NCBI RefSeq assembly: GCF_018982885.2
Contig: NZ_CP081848.1
Coordinates: 1,116,001-1,180,000 of the forward strand
Direction: 5' to 3'
DNA: 64,000 nt
Source of the DNA: Polymorphobacter megasporae
GTDB lineage: Bacteria; Pseudomonadota; Alphaproteobacteria; Sphingomonadales; Sphingomonadaceae
Both the position numbers and the translations under genes were made by a program. Within the stretch, counting starts at the first letter, position 1. Each line of letters starts with the position of its first letter. The notes under the pieces were generated by a model. That model had not been told where the DNA came from and ran no database searches. It saw only the letters and a list, made by a program, of their open reading frames with translations. This document shows positions 1-9,745 of this stretch, in pieces.

Positions 1-269
1 GGCTCGCGGTGTCGGTCCTGCTCGTATCGATGGCCAAGTCGTGGCTTTTGCGGCGCGAACTCGGAAGCCCGGTGTCGGGGTGGCGGATTGCGCTGATCCT
101 CGCGGCTGTACCCGCATTCGGCGTCGGACTCGGCGTCCAGCATCTGCCCGAATGGGCGCAGCTCTCGGTCGGGCTGGTCGCGATCCTTGGCACCTTCGGC
201 GGGCTGGTCTGGTGGCTCGGCTTCGGACCGAGCGACCGCCTGTTGTTCAAGCGGCAGCGCGCCGACTAG
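1..269 (+). CDS. C-terminal end of a membrane protein, possibly an oligosaccharide flippase (partial)
   Basis: The frame is open to the left edge of the window and ends in TAG at 267-269, so this is the 3' end of a gene that starts outside. About 88 residues are visible. They hold two hydrophobic segments (near IALILAAVPAFGVGLGV and SVGLVAILGTFGGLVWWLGF) and a short charged tail ending FKRQRAD. The closing pattern, a last membrane helix followed by a GFGPSDR-type tail, resembles the C-terminus of lipopolysaccharide or oligosaccharide flippases (MATE/MOP type). That assignment is inference from a short fragment. A GTG at 9 lies in frame but is probably internal. It converges with the minus-strand DUF1453-like gene, 13 bases away. 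Confidence 0.5.
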   Translation, partial: LAVSVLLVSMAKSWLLRRELGSPVSGWRIALILAAVPAFGVGLGVQHLPEWAQLSVGLVAILGTFGGLVWWLGFGPSDRLLFKRQRAD

Positions 270-282
270 GTACTGTCGCTGA

Positions 283-798
283 TCAGGACGGCATGGCGAC
301 CGCGGTCCCCGACCGGATCAGCCGCTGCCCGCGGACGAACATCTCGATCCGGCCGCCGACGATCAAGCCGACCGCGAACAGCAGGAAACCATCGGAGATC
401 GTCCCCGCATCGATCCCCGTCGCCGACCCCGCCAGCGCCATGCGGAGCAGGCTGCGCCCGGCGAACAGCGCGACAAGGACGACGATCGCGACGATCGACG
501 GCTCGGTGACGACGGTGCCGCTGGCGGCGTCGAAGCTCATCGGCACCGTCCGCGCGCGGAACCACCCGGCGACCAAGCCCACCGCGAGGGCGATGGCAAA
601 GGCGGCATAGGTCAGCGGGTGGAACGCGGCATGCGGGGTGTAATACAGCCCCGAGCCGATGAACGCGGTCATCAGCACCGGCATGATCCACAGCCGCTCG
701 ATGCGGATGCGCTGCGGCTTGCGGCGGCGGATCACGAGCACGCCGATGATCACCAGCGGGATCAGGATCGGGAAGACCTGGTTCGGGTCGAAGTGCAT
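283..798 (-). CDS. DUF1453/CcdC-like integral membrane protein
   Basis: This is a 171-residue membrane protein. After a short polar start (MHFDPNQV) there are about five hydrophobic segments, the first at residues 9-23, followed by a basic stretch RRRKPQRIRIERLW. The helix pattern and the RRRKPQ..R..LW motif fit the DUF1453/CcdC family, whose molecular function is not settled; CcdC in Bacillus lies in a cytochrome c biogenesis locus. I start it at the ATG at 798. A longer in-frame reading to 888 would run back into purH. It follows purH by 13 bases on the same strand, so the two are probably co-transcribed. Confidence 0.65.
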   Translation of the reverse strand: MHFDPNQVFPILIPLVIIGVLVIRRRKPQRIRIERLWIMPVLMTAFIGSGLYYTPHAAFHPLTYAAFAIALAVGLVAGWFRARTVPMSFDAASGTVVTEPSIVAIVVLVALFAGRSLLRMALAGSATGIDAGTISDGFLLFAVGLIVGGRIEMFVRGQRLIRSGTAVAMPS

Positions 799-811
799 CG
801 CGTGGCCCCCT

Positions 812-2401
812 TTAGTGCCGGAAGTGCCGCATCCCGGTAAAGACCATCGCGATCCCGCGCTCGTCGGCGGCAGCGACCACCTCGGCATCGCGGATCGAGC
901 CCCCCGGCTGGATCACCGCCGTCGCCCCGGCCTCGGCAACCGCGATCAGGCCGTCGGCGAAGGGGAAGAAGGCGTCCGAGGCGACCGCGCTGCCGATCGT
1001 CCGCGGCTCGGGCCAGCCCGCGGTGGCGGCGGCGTCGCGGGCCTTCGATGCCGCGATCCGGGTCGAATCGACCCGGCTCATCTGCCCGGCACCGATCCCG
1101 GCGGTGCTCCTGTCCTTGGCATAGACGATGGCGTTCGACTTGACGTGCTTGGCGACGGTCCACGCGAACTTGAGGTCGGCGAGCTCGGCGGCGGTCGGCT
1201 GGCGCTGGGTGACGATCTTGAGCATGTCGTCGGTGAGGGTGCCTGAGTCACGCTCCTGCACCAGCACGCCCCCGGCGATGATCTTCGTCGTCAGGCCGCG
1301 CCGCGCCGGATCGGGCAGGTCGCCGGTCAGCAGCAGGCGGAGGTTCTTCTTGGCGGCGAACACCGCCCGCGCCGCATCGTCGGCCCCCGGAGCGGCGACG
1401 ACCTCGGTGAAGATCTCGGTCATCGCCCGCGCGGTCGCCTCGTCGAGCGGACGGTTGACCGCGATCACCCCGCCGAACGCCGACACCGGGTCGGTCGCCA
1501 GCGCTGCTTGATACGCCTCGAGCAGGGTCGCGCCAGTGGCGACGCCGCACGGGTTGGCGTGCTTGACGATGACCACGGTCGGCGGGCCGTCGCGGAACTC
1601 GGCGACGAGCTCGAGCGCGGCATCGGCGTCGTTGAGGTTGTTGTAGCTCAGCTCCTTGCCCTGGACCTGCTCGGCCTGGCCGATGCCGCGTGCTGCCGGT
1701 CCGACGGGCACGTACAGCGCGGCCGACTGGTGGGGGTTTTCGCCGTAGCGGAGCGTGTTCACCAGCCGGCTCGCCATGATGCGGACAGCCGGGAAGGTCT
1801 CACCCTGGTCGACCGTGCTGAACCAGTCGGCGATCATCGCATCGTACGCGCCGGTCGCGGCGAAGGCGGTCGCGGCGAGGCGCTTGCGCGTGGCGAGGCT
1901 GGTGCTGCCGCCGGTCGTGTCGAGCTCGGTGATCAGCGCGTTATAGTCCTGCGGATCGGTGACGCAGGCGACGAAGCCATGGTTCTTCGCTGCCGAGCGG
2001 ATCATCGCCGGGCCGCCGATGTCGATATTCTCGATGACCGTGTCGCGGTCGGCCCCCTTCGCCACCGTCGCGGCGAACGGGTACAGGTTGACCACCGCAA
2101 GGTCGATCGGGGCGATGCCGTGGGCCGCCATCGCCGCAAGATGGTCGGGGGCGTCGCGCAGCGCGAGCAGGCCGCCATGGACCGTCGGGTGGAGCGTCTT
2201 GACCCGCCCGTCCATCATCTCGGGGAAGCCGGTCAGGTCGGCGACCTCGGTTACGGTCAGCCCTGCCGCGCGCAGTGCCGCCGCCGTGCCGCCGGTCGAG
2301 ACGAGCTCGACGCCGTGGCGGGCGAGCGCGGTGCCGAGGTCGACGAGCCCGGTCTTGTCGCTGACCGACAGCAGGGCGCGGGTGATCTTGATCGTGTCCA
2401 T
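812..2401 (-). CDS. purH: Bifunctional AICAR formyltransferase / IMP cyclohydrolase PurH
   Basis: PurH catalyses the last two steps of purine synthesis: formylation of AICAR with 10-formyl-THF, then ring closure to IMP. The 529-residue length is normal. Residues 1 to about 145 form the MGS-like cyclohydrolase domain, with STGGT at 35-39 and GRVKTLHP near 65-72. The rest is the AICAR transformylase domain, carrying the catalytic Lys-His pair at 280-281 in VKHANPCG. The start is the ATG at 2401, where homology begins ([16 protein letters not shown]). It lies 11 bases after the heparinase-like gene in the same minus-strand run, an arrangement familiar in sphingomonads. Confidence 0.97.
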   Translation of the reverse strand: MDTIKITRALLSVSDKTGLVDLGTALARHGVELVSTGGTAAALRAAGLTVTEVADLTGFPEMMDGRVKTLHPTVHGGLLALRDAPDHLAAMAAHGIAPIDLAVVNLYPFAATVAKGADRDTVIENIDIGGPAMIRSAAKNHGFVACVTDPQDYNALITELDTTGGSTSLATRKRLAATAFAATGAYDAMIADWFSTVDQGETFPAVRIMASRLVNTLRYGENPHQSAALYVPVGPAARGIGQAEQVQGKELSYNNLNDADAALELVAEFRDGPPTVVIVKHANPCGVATGATLLEAYQAALATDPVSAFGGVIAVNRPLDEATARAMTEIFTEVVAAPGADDAARAVFAAKKNLRLLLTGDLPDPARRGLTTKIIAGGVLVQERDSGTLTDDMLKIVTQRQPTAAELADLKFAWTVAKHVKSNAIVYAKDRSTAGIGAGQMSRVDSTRIAASKARDAAATAGWPEPRTIGSAVASDAFFPFADGLIAVAEAGATAVIQPGGSIRDAEVVAAADERGIAMVFTGMRHFRH

Positions 2402-2412
2402 AAATTCCTTGC

Positions 2413-4191
2413 TCAGCGTCCGGCGCGCTTGAACGACCAGTTGATGCTCGCCGCGCCCGTCGCCGTTGTCGTGCCGCTGATGACGAGTTGCCGCGTCGTT
2501 CGCGGTGCGCCGTCATGGTCGATCCAGACGCTTTCGTCGACCGTCAACGGGCCGCCGCGGGCACGGACCTGCCAGACGCGCCCGTCGGTGAGCTTGAGCA
2601 AGGCCGCCTGGCCGTCGGCGGTCGGGGTCACTTCGATGCCCGGACCGAGATGAAAGCGGACGTCGAACGCGGCGCGCGCCCCGCGTCGCCGCAACCGCCG
2701 TCCGGGGGCGGGCTCGATGATGTCCTCGCCGCGCAGGTCGCTGCCGTTTGCCGACAGGAACAGCCGTCGCCGGTGATGGACGCCGAAGCGGCGGACATAG
2801 CCGTCGTGGGCGAGGTCGAGCCAGATGCCTTCCTCGCTCTCCTGCCGGTTGACGACGACCTCCTCGACCCCGCGGCCGAGTGCACCGTCGGGGCGGATCC
2901 GCGTCGAATTGCTGTCGGCGAGGACCAGCGTCGAATGCGCCGAAGTGGTCCGCAAGGCGGCGGCAAGCGCGACCGGAAGCGGAAGGGGAACGCTGCTCCC
3001 GCCGCAATTGACGATCAGGCGGCTGGCCCCGTCGGACAGTTCGAAGGCGAGCGTCCCGGCATGCGCGCCGGCGGCGGCGCGGGCCTGTGGCGGCGGCGCG
3101 GCATCGACGACGATCAGCGTCTTGCCGGCCGAGAGGCGTTGGTAGCCGCCGAAGCTCGTCGACCGGCTCGGGCGCGGCATGATCCCCGATCGCGCCATCG
3201 CATGGTCGATGCGCCCCGGTTTCGCCGCCGCGCCGCCGTGCCAGGCGCCGACGCCGCCGTCGCCCATGACGATCGACTTGAGCGCCGGGACCAGCCGCTC
3301 GAACCCGGCGAGGACGGCGGCGGGGGGCTTGCGGCCGCGCGCGGCGTAGGTCGACTGGACGAACAGCAGCAGTTCGAGCAGCTCGAGCTGGGTGATCGGC
3401 GAACGGTCGGCGGTTGCGCCGTCGGGCAGGACGACCGCATCCAGCGCGCGCTCGAACAGCGTCTCGGCGCGTGCCAGCCGCGCCTCGACCCCGGGAATGA
3501 CGAGCCCGGCGACGATCAGCCCCGCCGCCGCCGTCACGCGCGCCGGTCCCTCGGGCAGCCGGTCGATCGCGCGGTCGAGGTGGCGGGCCCAGCGGGCGAG
3601 GGCGTTCAAAACCGCCGAGCGGTAGACGAGGTCGGGCGACGACAGGATGTATGGCGCATAAGCGGTCCAGAACATCAGCCGCAGCGCGAGCAGGTCGGGG
3701 CGCCACGCGGTCGCGTTGAAGTCGTTGTGGTCGGCGAGCCAGCGCGCGACGAGCGGCTCGGCGACGGCTGACCCGGTCCGGCGATCAGCGACGGCGGCGA
3801 GATCGCGGAGCCAGACGAAGCTGTGTGCCCAGTCGCGCCACGCCGCGGGGGCTCCCGGATCGGCGAAGTGGACGGTTTTCGCCGGGGCGTTATGGCCGGC
3901 GAAGGCGAGCCGCCCGCGGACGATGCGCTCCCCGGCGGCGACGTCGCCCGGGACCGGGTCGGCGGGAACCGCGAGCAGCTTCAGGGGGAAGCGCCCGCGC
4001 AGGCGGATGCGGTGGAGCGCGGTGCGGTAGCTCAGGCGGTGCAGCCCCGCAGTGACGCGCTCGGCGAGCGAGACGCCCTTGTCGCCGTCGACGCGGACCA
4101 GCCGCTCGCTCGGTGTCGGCTCGGCATTGGGGGTGAACAGGTCGGGTTCGCCGGGCGGCGCGTCGGGCGGCGGCTTCGCCTCCGTCGTCAT
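2413..4191 (-). CDS. Heparinase II/III family protein
   Basis: This 592-residue protein has the heparinase II/III layout: an alpha-helical toroid over roughly residues 60-330 (for example [16 protein letters not shown]) and a C-terminal beta-sandwich from about 350 that contains the recognisable [21 protein letters not shown]. Family members are polysaccharide lyases. No clear signal peptide is visible at this start, and the first 30 residues are proline-rich and polar. The ATG overlaps the rpe stop as ATGA (4188-4191), which points to translational coupling. The position between rpe and purH is a recurrent sphingomonad arrangement; substrate and physiological role are unknown. Confidence 0.85.
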   Translation of the reverse strand: MTTEAKPPPDAPPGEPDLFTPNAEPTPSERLVRVDGDKGVSLAERVTAGLHRLSYRTALHRIRLRGRFPLKLLAVPADPVPGDVAAGERIVRGRLAFAGHNAPAKTVHFADPGAPAAWRDWAHSFVWLRDLAAVADRRTGSAVAEPLVARWLADHNDFNATAWRPDLLALRLMFWTAYAPYILSSPDLVYRSAVLNALARWARHLDRAIDRLPEGPARVTAAAGLIVAGLVIPGVEARLARAETLFERALDAVVLPDGATADRSPITQLELLELLLFVQSTYAARGRKPPAAVLAGFERLVPALKSIVMGDGGVGAWHGGAAAKPGRIDHAMARSGIMPRPSRSTSFGGYQRLSAGKTLIVVDAAPPPQARAAAGAHAGTLAFELSDGASRLIVNCGGSSVPLPLPVALAAALRTTSAHSTLVLADSNSTRIRPDGALGRGVEEVVVNRQESEEGIWLDLAHDGYVRRFGVHHRRRLFLSANGSDLRGEDIIEPAPGRRLRRRGARAAFDVRFHLGPGIEVTPTADGQAALLKLTDGRVWQVRARGGPLTVDESVWIDHDGAPRTTRQLVISGTTTATGAASINWSFKRAGR

Positions 4192-4850
4192 GCGGCGCGG
4201 AGCCGGGCGATGTTCGCCGCATACTCGCCCGGGCCGCCGCGGAAGGTCGCGGTCCCGGCGACAAGGACATCGGCGCCGGCGGCGATCGCCTGCGCGGCGG
4301 TGACCGGGTCGATGCCGCCGTCGACCTCGAGGTCGATCGTCCGCCCGGTCTTGTCGATCATCTTGCGGATCGCCTCGATCTTGCGGAGCTGGTTGCTGAT
4401 GAAGCTCTGCCCGCCGAAGCCGGGGTTGACGCTCATGACGAGGACGAGGTCGATGTCGTCGATAACATAGTCGAGCATCTTCGCCGGGGTCGCCGGGTTC
4501 AACGAGACGCCGGCGCGCTTGCCGAGGCCCTTGATCCGCTGGATCGTCCGGTGGAGGTGCGGCCCGGCTTCGGGGTGGACAGTCAATATGTCGGCCCCGG
4601 CTTCGGCGAAGGCGTCGAGATACGGGTCGGCGGGGGAGATCATCAAATGGACGTCGAACGTCAATTTAGTGTGTGATCTTAAGGCCTTGACCACAAGCGG
4701 CCCGATCGTGATATTGGGCACGAAATGGCCATCCATGACGTCGACATGGATGTAGTCGGCCCCGGCGGCGTCGAGCGCGCGGACTTCTTCGCCGAGCCGC
4801 GCGAAGTCGGCGGATAGAATCGAGGGGGCAATACGCACCGGCTGCTGCAT
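4188..4850 (-). CDS. rpe: Ribulose-phosphate 3-epimerase
   Basis: Rpe interconverts D-ribulose 5-phosphate and D-xylulose 5-phosphate in the pentose phosphate pathway. The 220-residue TIM barrel has the expected metal ligands: His35 and Asp37 in [13 protein letters not shown], His68 in FDVHLM, and Asp177 in LEVDGGI. The phosphate-binding loop is present as SVNPGFGGQ. The ATG at 4850 is preceded by a good AGAGGAA ribosome binding site. The gene follows the RsmB-like methyltransferase by about 60 bases and overlaps the heparinase-like gene at its end, so it is part of one minus-strand transcription unit. Confidence 0.96.
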   Translation of the reverse strand: MQQPVRIAPSILSADFARLGEEVRALDAAGADYIHVDVMDGHFVPNITIGPLVVKALRSHTKLTFDVHLMISPADPYLDAFAEAGADILTVHPEAGPHLHRTIQRIKGLGKRAGVSLNPATPAKMLDYVIDDIDLVLVMSVNPGFGGQSFISNQLRKIEAIRKMIDKTGRTIDLEVDGGIDPVTAAQAIAAGADVLVAGTATFRGGPGEYAANIARLRAA

Positions 4851-4909
4851 GATTTCCTCTAACAGCGCCTCGGCTTAGCCGAAAGGGTGCGAGATCGTTG
4901 CGGAACCGT

Positions 4910-6187
4910 TTATTTCTCCTTTTTGAGACGGGCGATGAAAAAGCCGTCGGCGCCGCCCGCGTCGGCGAGCGTGCCGGGGAGGAGCCGGACCTGCCCGCGC
5001 GCATCGGGAGCAATTCCGTCGGGCAGTTCGTCGGCCGCGATCGGATCGAGCGCGACACCGCGGGTCCGCCTGAGCAGCGCCTCGACCTGCGCCTCGCCCT
5101 CGGCGGCTTCGAGGCTGCATGTCGAGAAGACGAGGGTTCCACCGGGCGCGATCCAGTCGACCGCGCGGTCGAGCAGCGCCGCCTGGATCGTCAGCAACGG
5201 CGCAAGTTCGCGCGCGCCCTTGAGGAACAGCACGTCGGGGTGGCGGCGGAAGACCCCGGATGCCGAGCACGGCGCGTCGAGCAGGATCGCGTCGAACGGC
5301 GCGGGCGGCGACCAGACGAGCGCGTCGACCGTGACGATCCTGGCGTCGAGCCGGGTCCGCGCGAGGTTTTCGCGCACCCGGTCGAGGCGCGCCTCCGAAC
5401 TATCGAGCGCGGTGACGTCGGCCCCCATCGCCGCCAGCTGGAGCGTCTTGCCTCCCGGGGCGGCGCACAGGTCGAGCGTCGACGTCCCCGATGCCGGGCG
5501 GAGGAGCCGGGCCGGCAGGCTCGCGGCGAGGTCCTGCACCCACCACGCGCCATCCTCGAACCCGGGCAAATCGGGGATCGAGCCTGGGCGGATCAGGCGG
5601 ACATGCCCCGGGGCGAGCGACACGCCGCCGAGGGTTTCGGTCCAATAAGCGGTTTCCTTGCTGTCGCGGAGCGTCAGGTCGATCGGCGGCTCGGTGGCGA
5701 AGGCGCGGGCGGCGGCGGCGGCGACGTTGGCCCCCCATGCCGCCGTCCAGCGCTCGCCATATGGCTCGGGCAGGGCCGGCACCTCGGGCAGCGCCGCGTT
5801 CTCGCGGAGCAGCCGCGAGAGGACCGCGTGGGTCAGCCGCCGCGGCCCGCCCTCGGTCAGCGCCAGCGTCGTCGAGACGACCGCGTGCGGCGGCGTGTCG
5901 AGCAGCAGCCGCCCGGCAAGGCCGATGCGGAGTGCCATCCGCGCGCGCGCGTCGGAGGGTAGCGGCTTCGGCGTCGCGCTGTCGATCAGCGCATCGAGGT
6001 CGGTCAGCCAGCGCAAAACGCCGCTGGCAAGGCTGCGGGCAAGGGCGCGGTCGTCGGGCCGCTCGACCCCGTGGAAGGCGTTGGCGATCGATCCGTCAAG
6101 GGGTTTGCCCTGCGCGAGAACGCTCGTCAGCAGGCGCAGCGCGGCGCGCCGCGACGCGGTGCCGGGGGGATCGGGATCGTGCTTCAC
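4910..6187 (-). CDS. RsmB/NOP-family 16S rRNA (cytosine-5) methyltransferase
   Basis: This 425-residue SAM-dependent m5C methyltransferase has an N-terminal NusB-like helical domain (about 10-135) and a Rossmann methyltransferase domain. The SAM-binding motif LDLCAAPGGKT sits at 238-248. The two catalytic cysteines are Cys307 in LLDAPCSASG and Cys357 in FSTCSLEAAEGE; in this family the second is the nucleophile and the first releases the product. The length is typical of RsmB. It opens the rpe-heparinase-purH run. Its 5' region (6188-6487) is long for this genome and holds repeat material described separately. Confidence 0.9.
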   Translation of the reverse strand: MKHDPDPPGTASRRAALRLLTSVLAQGKPLDGSIANAFHGVERPDDRALARSLASGVLRWLTDLDALIDSATPKPLPSDARARMALRIGLAGRLLLDTPPHAVVSTTLALTEGGPRRLTHAVLSRLLRENAALPEVPALPEPYGERWTAAWGANVAAAAARAFATEPPIDLTLRDSKETAYWTETLGGVSLAPGHVRLIRPGSIPDLPGFEDGAWWVQDLAASLPARLLRPASGTSTLDLCAAPGGKTLQLAAMGADVTALDSSEARLDRVRENLARTRLDARIVTVDALVWSPPAPFDAILLDAPCSASGVFRRHPDVLFLKGARELAPLLTIQAALLDRAVDWIAPGGTLVFSTCSLEAAEGEAQVEALLRRTRGVALDPIAADELPDGIAPDARGQVRLLPGTLADAGGADGFFIARLKKEK

Positions 6188-6406
6188 GACGGAATTCCGG
6201 GGGGAGCGGATGCTAAGTTCAAAATAAGTTCACACAGAAGCGTGTGGTTTTTCGGTTTCATTCTGCGCCCGACGCGGTCTGGCGGCCATGATCTGCGATC
6301 CAGACGCCGTGCGCCCGGCTATCGCCGTCTCTGTCGACTATTGCTCCGCGATCGATCAACCAATGTTCCTCCGGCTCGACCTGCAAGGGTACATTGTCGC
6401 CGGGGG

Positions 6407-6416
6407 TGTAGGACAG
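6407..6416 (-). promoter_or_regulatory. CTGTCCTACA box, copy 1
   Basis: Exact 10-mer shared with three other intergenic sites in this window (19428, 26731, 56426). It points towards the rsmB-like gene, about 220 bases downstream. Read in that direction it continues CACCCCCGGC. The function is unknown; a promoter or operator role is inference. Confidence 0.45.
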
Positions 6417-6438
6417 CGGAAAGCGACCGCTTATTTGC

Positions 6439-6466
6439 TGTCATCCCGGCCTACGCCGGGATGACA
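6439..6466. repeat. 28-base palindromic repeat, copy 1
   Basis: A perfect hairpin: 12-bp arms beginning TGTCATCCCGGC around a CTAC loop. A near-copy lies at 14085-14112, after mscL. This matches the style of small dispersed palindromes common between genes in alphaproteobacteria. Here it lies 3' of the mini-protein gene and could act as a transcription terminator or mRNA-stabilising stem. Confidence 0.75.
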
Positions 6467-6487
6467 ATCGGATCGGTGACGGCCCGC

Positions 6488-6568
6488 CTACAGAACGTGG
6501 AACAGATACAGCAGGATGATGACCGGGATCGGCACGCCCACCGCCCAAAGAATGCAACCCTTGCCCAT
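6488..6568 (-). CDS. 26-residue single-helix membrane mini-protein
   Basis: A short frame starting at the ATG at 6568 and ending TAG at 6488-6490 encodes 26 residues: M-G-K-G-C, then a hydrophobic run (ILWAVGVPIPVIILLYLF), then HVL. An AGGGA ribosome binding site lies 8 bases before the ATG. The layout, a GKG start and one membrane span with a central PIP motif, resembles tiny unannotated proteins I associate with proteobacterial genomes, but no function is known to me. It follows the acyl-CoA ligase by 57 bases and is followed by the palindrome at 6439-6466, consistent with a small transcribed cistron. Too short for routine gene callers. Confidence 0.6.
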   Translation of the reverse strand: MGKGCILWAVGVPIPVIILLYLFHVL

Positions 6569-6625
6569 GTCTTGTATCCCTGTCTGCTTACACGCGTGAA
6601 ACGAGATGCGCGTGTCGCAGTTCCG

Positions 6626-8368
6626 TCATGCAGCGACCGCCGCTGGAACGAAGAGCTTCTTGAGCTCCGACTTGAGAATCTTGCCGTTGGCATTGCGCGG
6701 CAGCGGACCGGTCCAGAAGCGGACTTCGACCGGCACCTTGAACCCCGCCAGCCGCGCCGCGACGAAGGCGCGAAGCTCGTCGGCGGTGGCGTGGCCGCCG
6801 TCCTTGAGTGTGACCACCGCCGCCGGTTCCTCGCCGAGGCTGTGGTGCGGGCGCGCGACGATTGCCGCGTCCATCACCGCCGGATGGTCGTAGAGCGCGT
6901 TCTCGACTTCGACGCAGTAGATGTTCTCGCCGCCGCGGATGAGCATGTCCTTGGCGCGATCGATGATGAAGACGAAGCCTTCGTCGTCGATCCGCGCGAG
7001 GTCGCCGGTGCGAACCCAGCCGTCGATGAAGGTTTCGGCGGTCGCCTGCGGCTTGCGCCAGTATTCCTTGACGATGTTCGGCCCGCGTCCCCACAATTCA
7101 CCGACCTCGCCCGGGGGCAGCTCGCGCCCGTCGGGGTCGGTCACCTTGACGTCGCACACCGGCACCGGCGGCCCGGCGCTGTCGGGGCGGTTCTGGTAGT
7201 CTTCGCCCATGTGGTGGGTGAAGGTCGCCGACGTCTCGGTCATGCCCCAGCCGTTGCCCGCGCTCGCGCCGCCGAACTGCGACTTGATCTGGCGGACGAG
7301 CTCGGGGGCCGACGGGGCGCCGCCATACGCGACGCTTTCGAGGCTCGACAGGTCGTAGTTGTGGCGGTTGGGATGCTCGATGATCTGCCACGCGATCGTC
7401 GGGACGCCGCCGCAGCCGGTCAGCCGCTCGCGTTCGATCAGCGCCATCGCGACCTCCGGGTCCCACTTGCGCATCATCACCAGCTTCGCGCCGGCGAATA
7501 GCGACGGCGACAGGATGGCGTGGCAGCCGGTCGCGTGGAAGAACGGCACCGACAACAGGGTGCCCTTCTGCGGTGCGAGCGGGTCGGGCGCGGGTGGAGC
7601 CTCGCCGCGGCGGAGATACGTTCGCGCCGCCGACAGCGCACTTGCCATGATGTTCGACACGATGTTGCGGTGGGTGCCGAGCGCGCCCTTCGGCTTGCCG
7701 GTCGTGCCGCTGGTGTAGAAGATCGTCGCGTCGTCCTCGGGATCGATCGCGACCGGCGGCATCGTGCCTTCGGGCAAGTCCGCCCAGGTCTCGGGGGTGC
7801 CGATGACGTCCTCGAGGCGGCGGACGAGCGGGTTCCCCGACTCCTCGTCGTTGCTGCGCGTGACGTAGATGCGCGTCAGGTCGCGGCATTCGGGGAGGTG
7901 CGCGGTCAGGCGGGCGAGCCGCTCGGCATCGACGAGGAGGAGCTTCGCGCCTGAATCGACGAGGCCGTATTCGAGCTCGGCCCCGGTCCACCACGCATTG
8001 AGCGGCGTAACGATCGCTCCGCACAACTGAGCTGCGAAGAACGCCACCGGCCATTCGGGAATGTTGCGCATGACGATCGCGACGCGGTCGCCCTTGGCCA
8101 CGCCGTCGGCGGCGAGCTGCGCGGCGAGCGCGAGGACCGCGCGCGAGAACGCCTCGAAGGTGATGCGCTCGTCGTCGTGGACGAGGAACACCTTGTCGCC
8201 GTGTGCGCGTCCGGCGAGGAAGACATGCGCCAATGTCGGCGGCGCGTTCTTCCACGTCCGGGTCGGAATACCGCGAACATCGCGGGTCTCCATCTCGAGC
8301 GGCTGCCCCGGTGCAGTGAGCATGCCGTGGGCAGCAGCGATCGACATCGCGGGCCAGTCGGTCATCAT
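6626..8368 (-). CDS. Class I adenylate-forming acyl-CoA synthetase (AMP-dependent ligase)
   Basis: The protein (580 residues) activates a carboxylic acid with ATP to an acyl-adenylate and transfers it to CoA. The P-loop-like motif FYTSGTTGKPKG is at 217-228, the adenine-binding GWGMTETSA motif follows in mid-protein, GWVRTGDLA marks the hinge, and the C-terminal catalytic Lys563 sits in NGKILK. This is the layout of medium/long-chain fatty acid or aromatic acid CoA ligases; the substrate cannot be read from sequence. It starts MMTDWP at 8368, and ATG 8365 is equally possible. It stands 66 bases downstream of the MFS gene on the same strand. Confidence 0.9.
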   Translation of the reverse strand: MMTDWPAMSIAAAHGMLTAPGQPLEMETRDVRGIPTRTWKNAPPTLAHVFLAGRAHGDKVFLVHDDERITFEAFSRAVLALAAQLAADGVAKGDRVAIVMRNIPEWPVAFFAAQLCGAIVTPLNAWWTGAELEYGLVDSGAKLLLVDAERLARLTAHLPECRDLTRIYVTRSNDEESGNPLVRRLEDVIGTPETWADLPEGTMPPVAIDPEDDATIFYTSGTTGKPKGALGTHRNIVSNIMASALSAARTYLRRGEAPPAPDPLAPQKGTLLSVPFFHATGCHAILSPSLFAGAKLVMMRKWDPEVAMALIERERLTGCGGVPTIAWQIIEHPNRHNYDLSSLESVAYGGAPSAPELVRQIKSQFGGASAGNGWGMTETSATFTHHMGEDYQNRPDSAGPPVPVCDVKVTDPDGRELPPGEVGELWGRGPNIVKEYWRKPQATAETFIDGWVRTGDLARIDDEGFVFIIDRAKDMLIRGGENIYCVEVENALYDHPAVMDAAIVARPHHSLGEEPAAVVTLKDGGHATADELRAFVAARLAGFKVPVEVRFWTGPLPRNANGKILKSELKKLFVPAAVAA

Positions 8369-8434
8369 CGTCCCCAGAATTTACGTTATTTTGAGAAAGT
8401 GTACGCTGATCGCGGCGGCTTTGCCCAGCCGGAA

Positions 8435-9745
8435 TCAATCGACCGGCGCGGCACCCATCTCTCGGCGCAGGACCGGGGTGAACAGCGCGTAGCCGAGCAG
8501 GACGACCTGCGCCGCTGCGCCGAGCAGATATGGGTACGACCCGCCGATCTCGTACAGCCCGATGCCGACCGTCGGAGCGACGATGAAGCATGCGCCATTG
8601 ATCGCGGTCACGGCCCCCGCGACTGCGCCCTGCTCGTCCTCGCCGACCGTCAGCGACGCCCCCGCGACGAAGCCGGGACGGGCGAAGCCGTAGCCGAGGC
8701 TGGTCAGCGCGAACGCGGCGAGGATCGCCGAATAGTCGTGCGCGAGGGCGATGCCGAGGCACCCTGCCGCCGCCAGCCCCGCGCCCCAGCGCATTAGCGC
8801 CGACGCGCTCATCCGCAGCATCCCGATCAGCCCCCATTGCGCGAGCAATGTCGCGCCCGCGCCGACCATGAAGGCGATGCCGACCGACTTTGCCGCCTCG
8901 GCGGGAGTGCCGCCGACCGAATCGATGATAAGGAAGCCGAGCGCCTGCCCGGTCGCCGCCTGGACGCTGCCGCTGGCGAAGCCGTAGATCATGAACGGCA
9001 TGATCCGCGGATCGCGCAGCCGCAGCCGTGGCCGCCGCCCGACCTCCGCCGCGCGCGCCGACCCGCCGGTCGGGCCGCCGAGGATCGTCGGCATCGACGA
9101 CGGTGCGCCGTGGTGGCCGTGGTCGATGGCAGCGACGTCGTGCCCCGGGCTGTCGTCGGGGAGCAGCCGCCACAGCCCGATGCCGACGCCGAGCGCGATC
9201 GCGGCGAAGCCGAACATCGGCCCCGACAGGCCGAGCCCGGCGATCTGGAGATACGGCGCGACGCCGGGCCCAAGGATCGTGCCGAGGCCGACCGCCGAGG
9301 TCAGCGCGGCGAGCGCGCCGGTCCGTTCGAACGCCGTCGTCCGCGCGGCGACATAGGCCTGCGCCGCCGGGTTCGACGCCGAGCCGAACAGCCCGAAGAT
9401 GCTCCGCAGCGCAGCGAAAACGATGAACACCGCGACGGGCACGAGCACGCCGCGCAGACCGGCGAGGATCGCGCAGGCGCACCCCAGGAACGACACGCCG
9501 AAGCCGGCGATGCCGATCATCATCAGCGTCTTGCGCCCGCGAATGTCCGACTGGCGCGCCCAGAACGGCGCCGATACCGTCCACAGCAGCGCCGAGAACG
9601 AGAAGATCAGCGCGACCTGCCACGGCGGAATCCCGATCGTCCGCGCGATCGACGGCAGAACCGACTGGAGCGCGGTATTGCCCGCCGCGACGGTCAGCAG
9701 GACGACAAACAGCACGGCGAAGTGGCGGCGGGGGACGGCGGTCAT
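8435..9745 (-). CDS. Major facilitator superfamily transporter (12-TM, DHA1-like)
   Basis: About 436 residues with twelve hydrophobic segments. The first half carries the MFS signature loop between TM2 and TM3 (FWARQSDIRGRKTLMMIG). The N-terminus MTAVPRRHFAVLFVVLL leads directly into TM1. The family exports drugs or metabolites; no substrate can be assigned. The ATG at 9745 overlaps the stop of the upstream LysR gene as ATGA (9742-9745), so regulator and transporter are translationally coupled and probably one transcription unit. A longer reading upstream would run through the LysR gene and is not supported. Confidence 0.88.
   Translation of the reverse strand: MTAVPRRHFAVLFVVLLTVAAGNTALQSVLPSIARTIGIPPWQVALIFSFSALLWTVSAPFWARQSDIRGRKTLMMIGIAGFGVSFLGCACAILAGLRGVLVPVAVFIVFAALRSIFGLFGSASNPAAQAYVAARTTAFERTGALAALTSAVGLGTILGPGVAPYLQIAGLGLSGPMFGFAAIALGVGIGLWRLLPDDSPGHDVAAIDHGHHGAPSSMPTILGGPTGGSARAAEVGRRPRLRLRDPRIMPFMIYGFASGSVQAATGQALGFLIIDSVGGTPAEAAKSVGIAFMVGAGATLLAQWGLIGMLRMSASALMRWGAGLAAAGCLGIALAHDYSAILAAFALTSLGYGFARPGFVAGASLTVGEDEQGAVAGAVTAINGACFIVAPTVGIGLYEIGGSYPYLLGAAAQVVLLGYALFTPVLRREMGAAPVD

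Larger units (their letters stand above)
6188..6487. other. Intergenic stretch upstream of the rsmB-like gene, with repeats
   Basis: About 300 bases without a convincing gene. It contains the 8-base direct repeat TAAGTTCA at 6214-6221 and 6225-6232, the CTGTCCTACA box (minus strand, 6407-6416) and a 28-base palindrome at 6439-6466. A 58-codon plus-strand frame (ATG 6288, stop 6462-6464) has no ribosome binding site and ends inside the palindrome. I treat it as unproven. Confidence 0.6.

Noticed and set aside
6288-6464. 58-codon plus-strand frame ending in the palindrome
   Set aside because: No ribosome binding site and it overlaps repeat elements; kept as an observation, not called as a gene.
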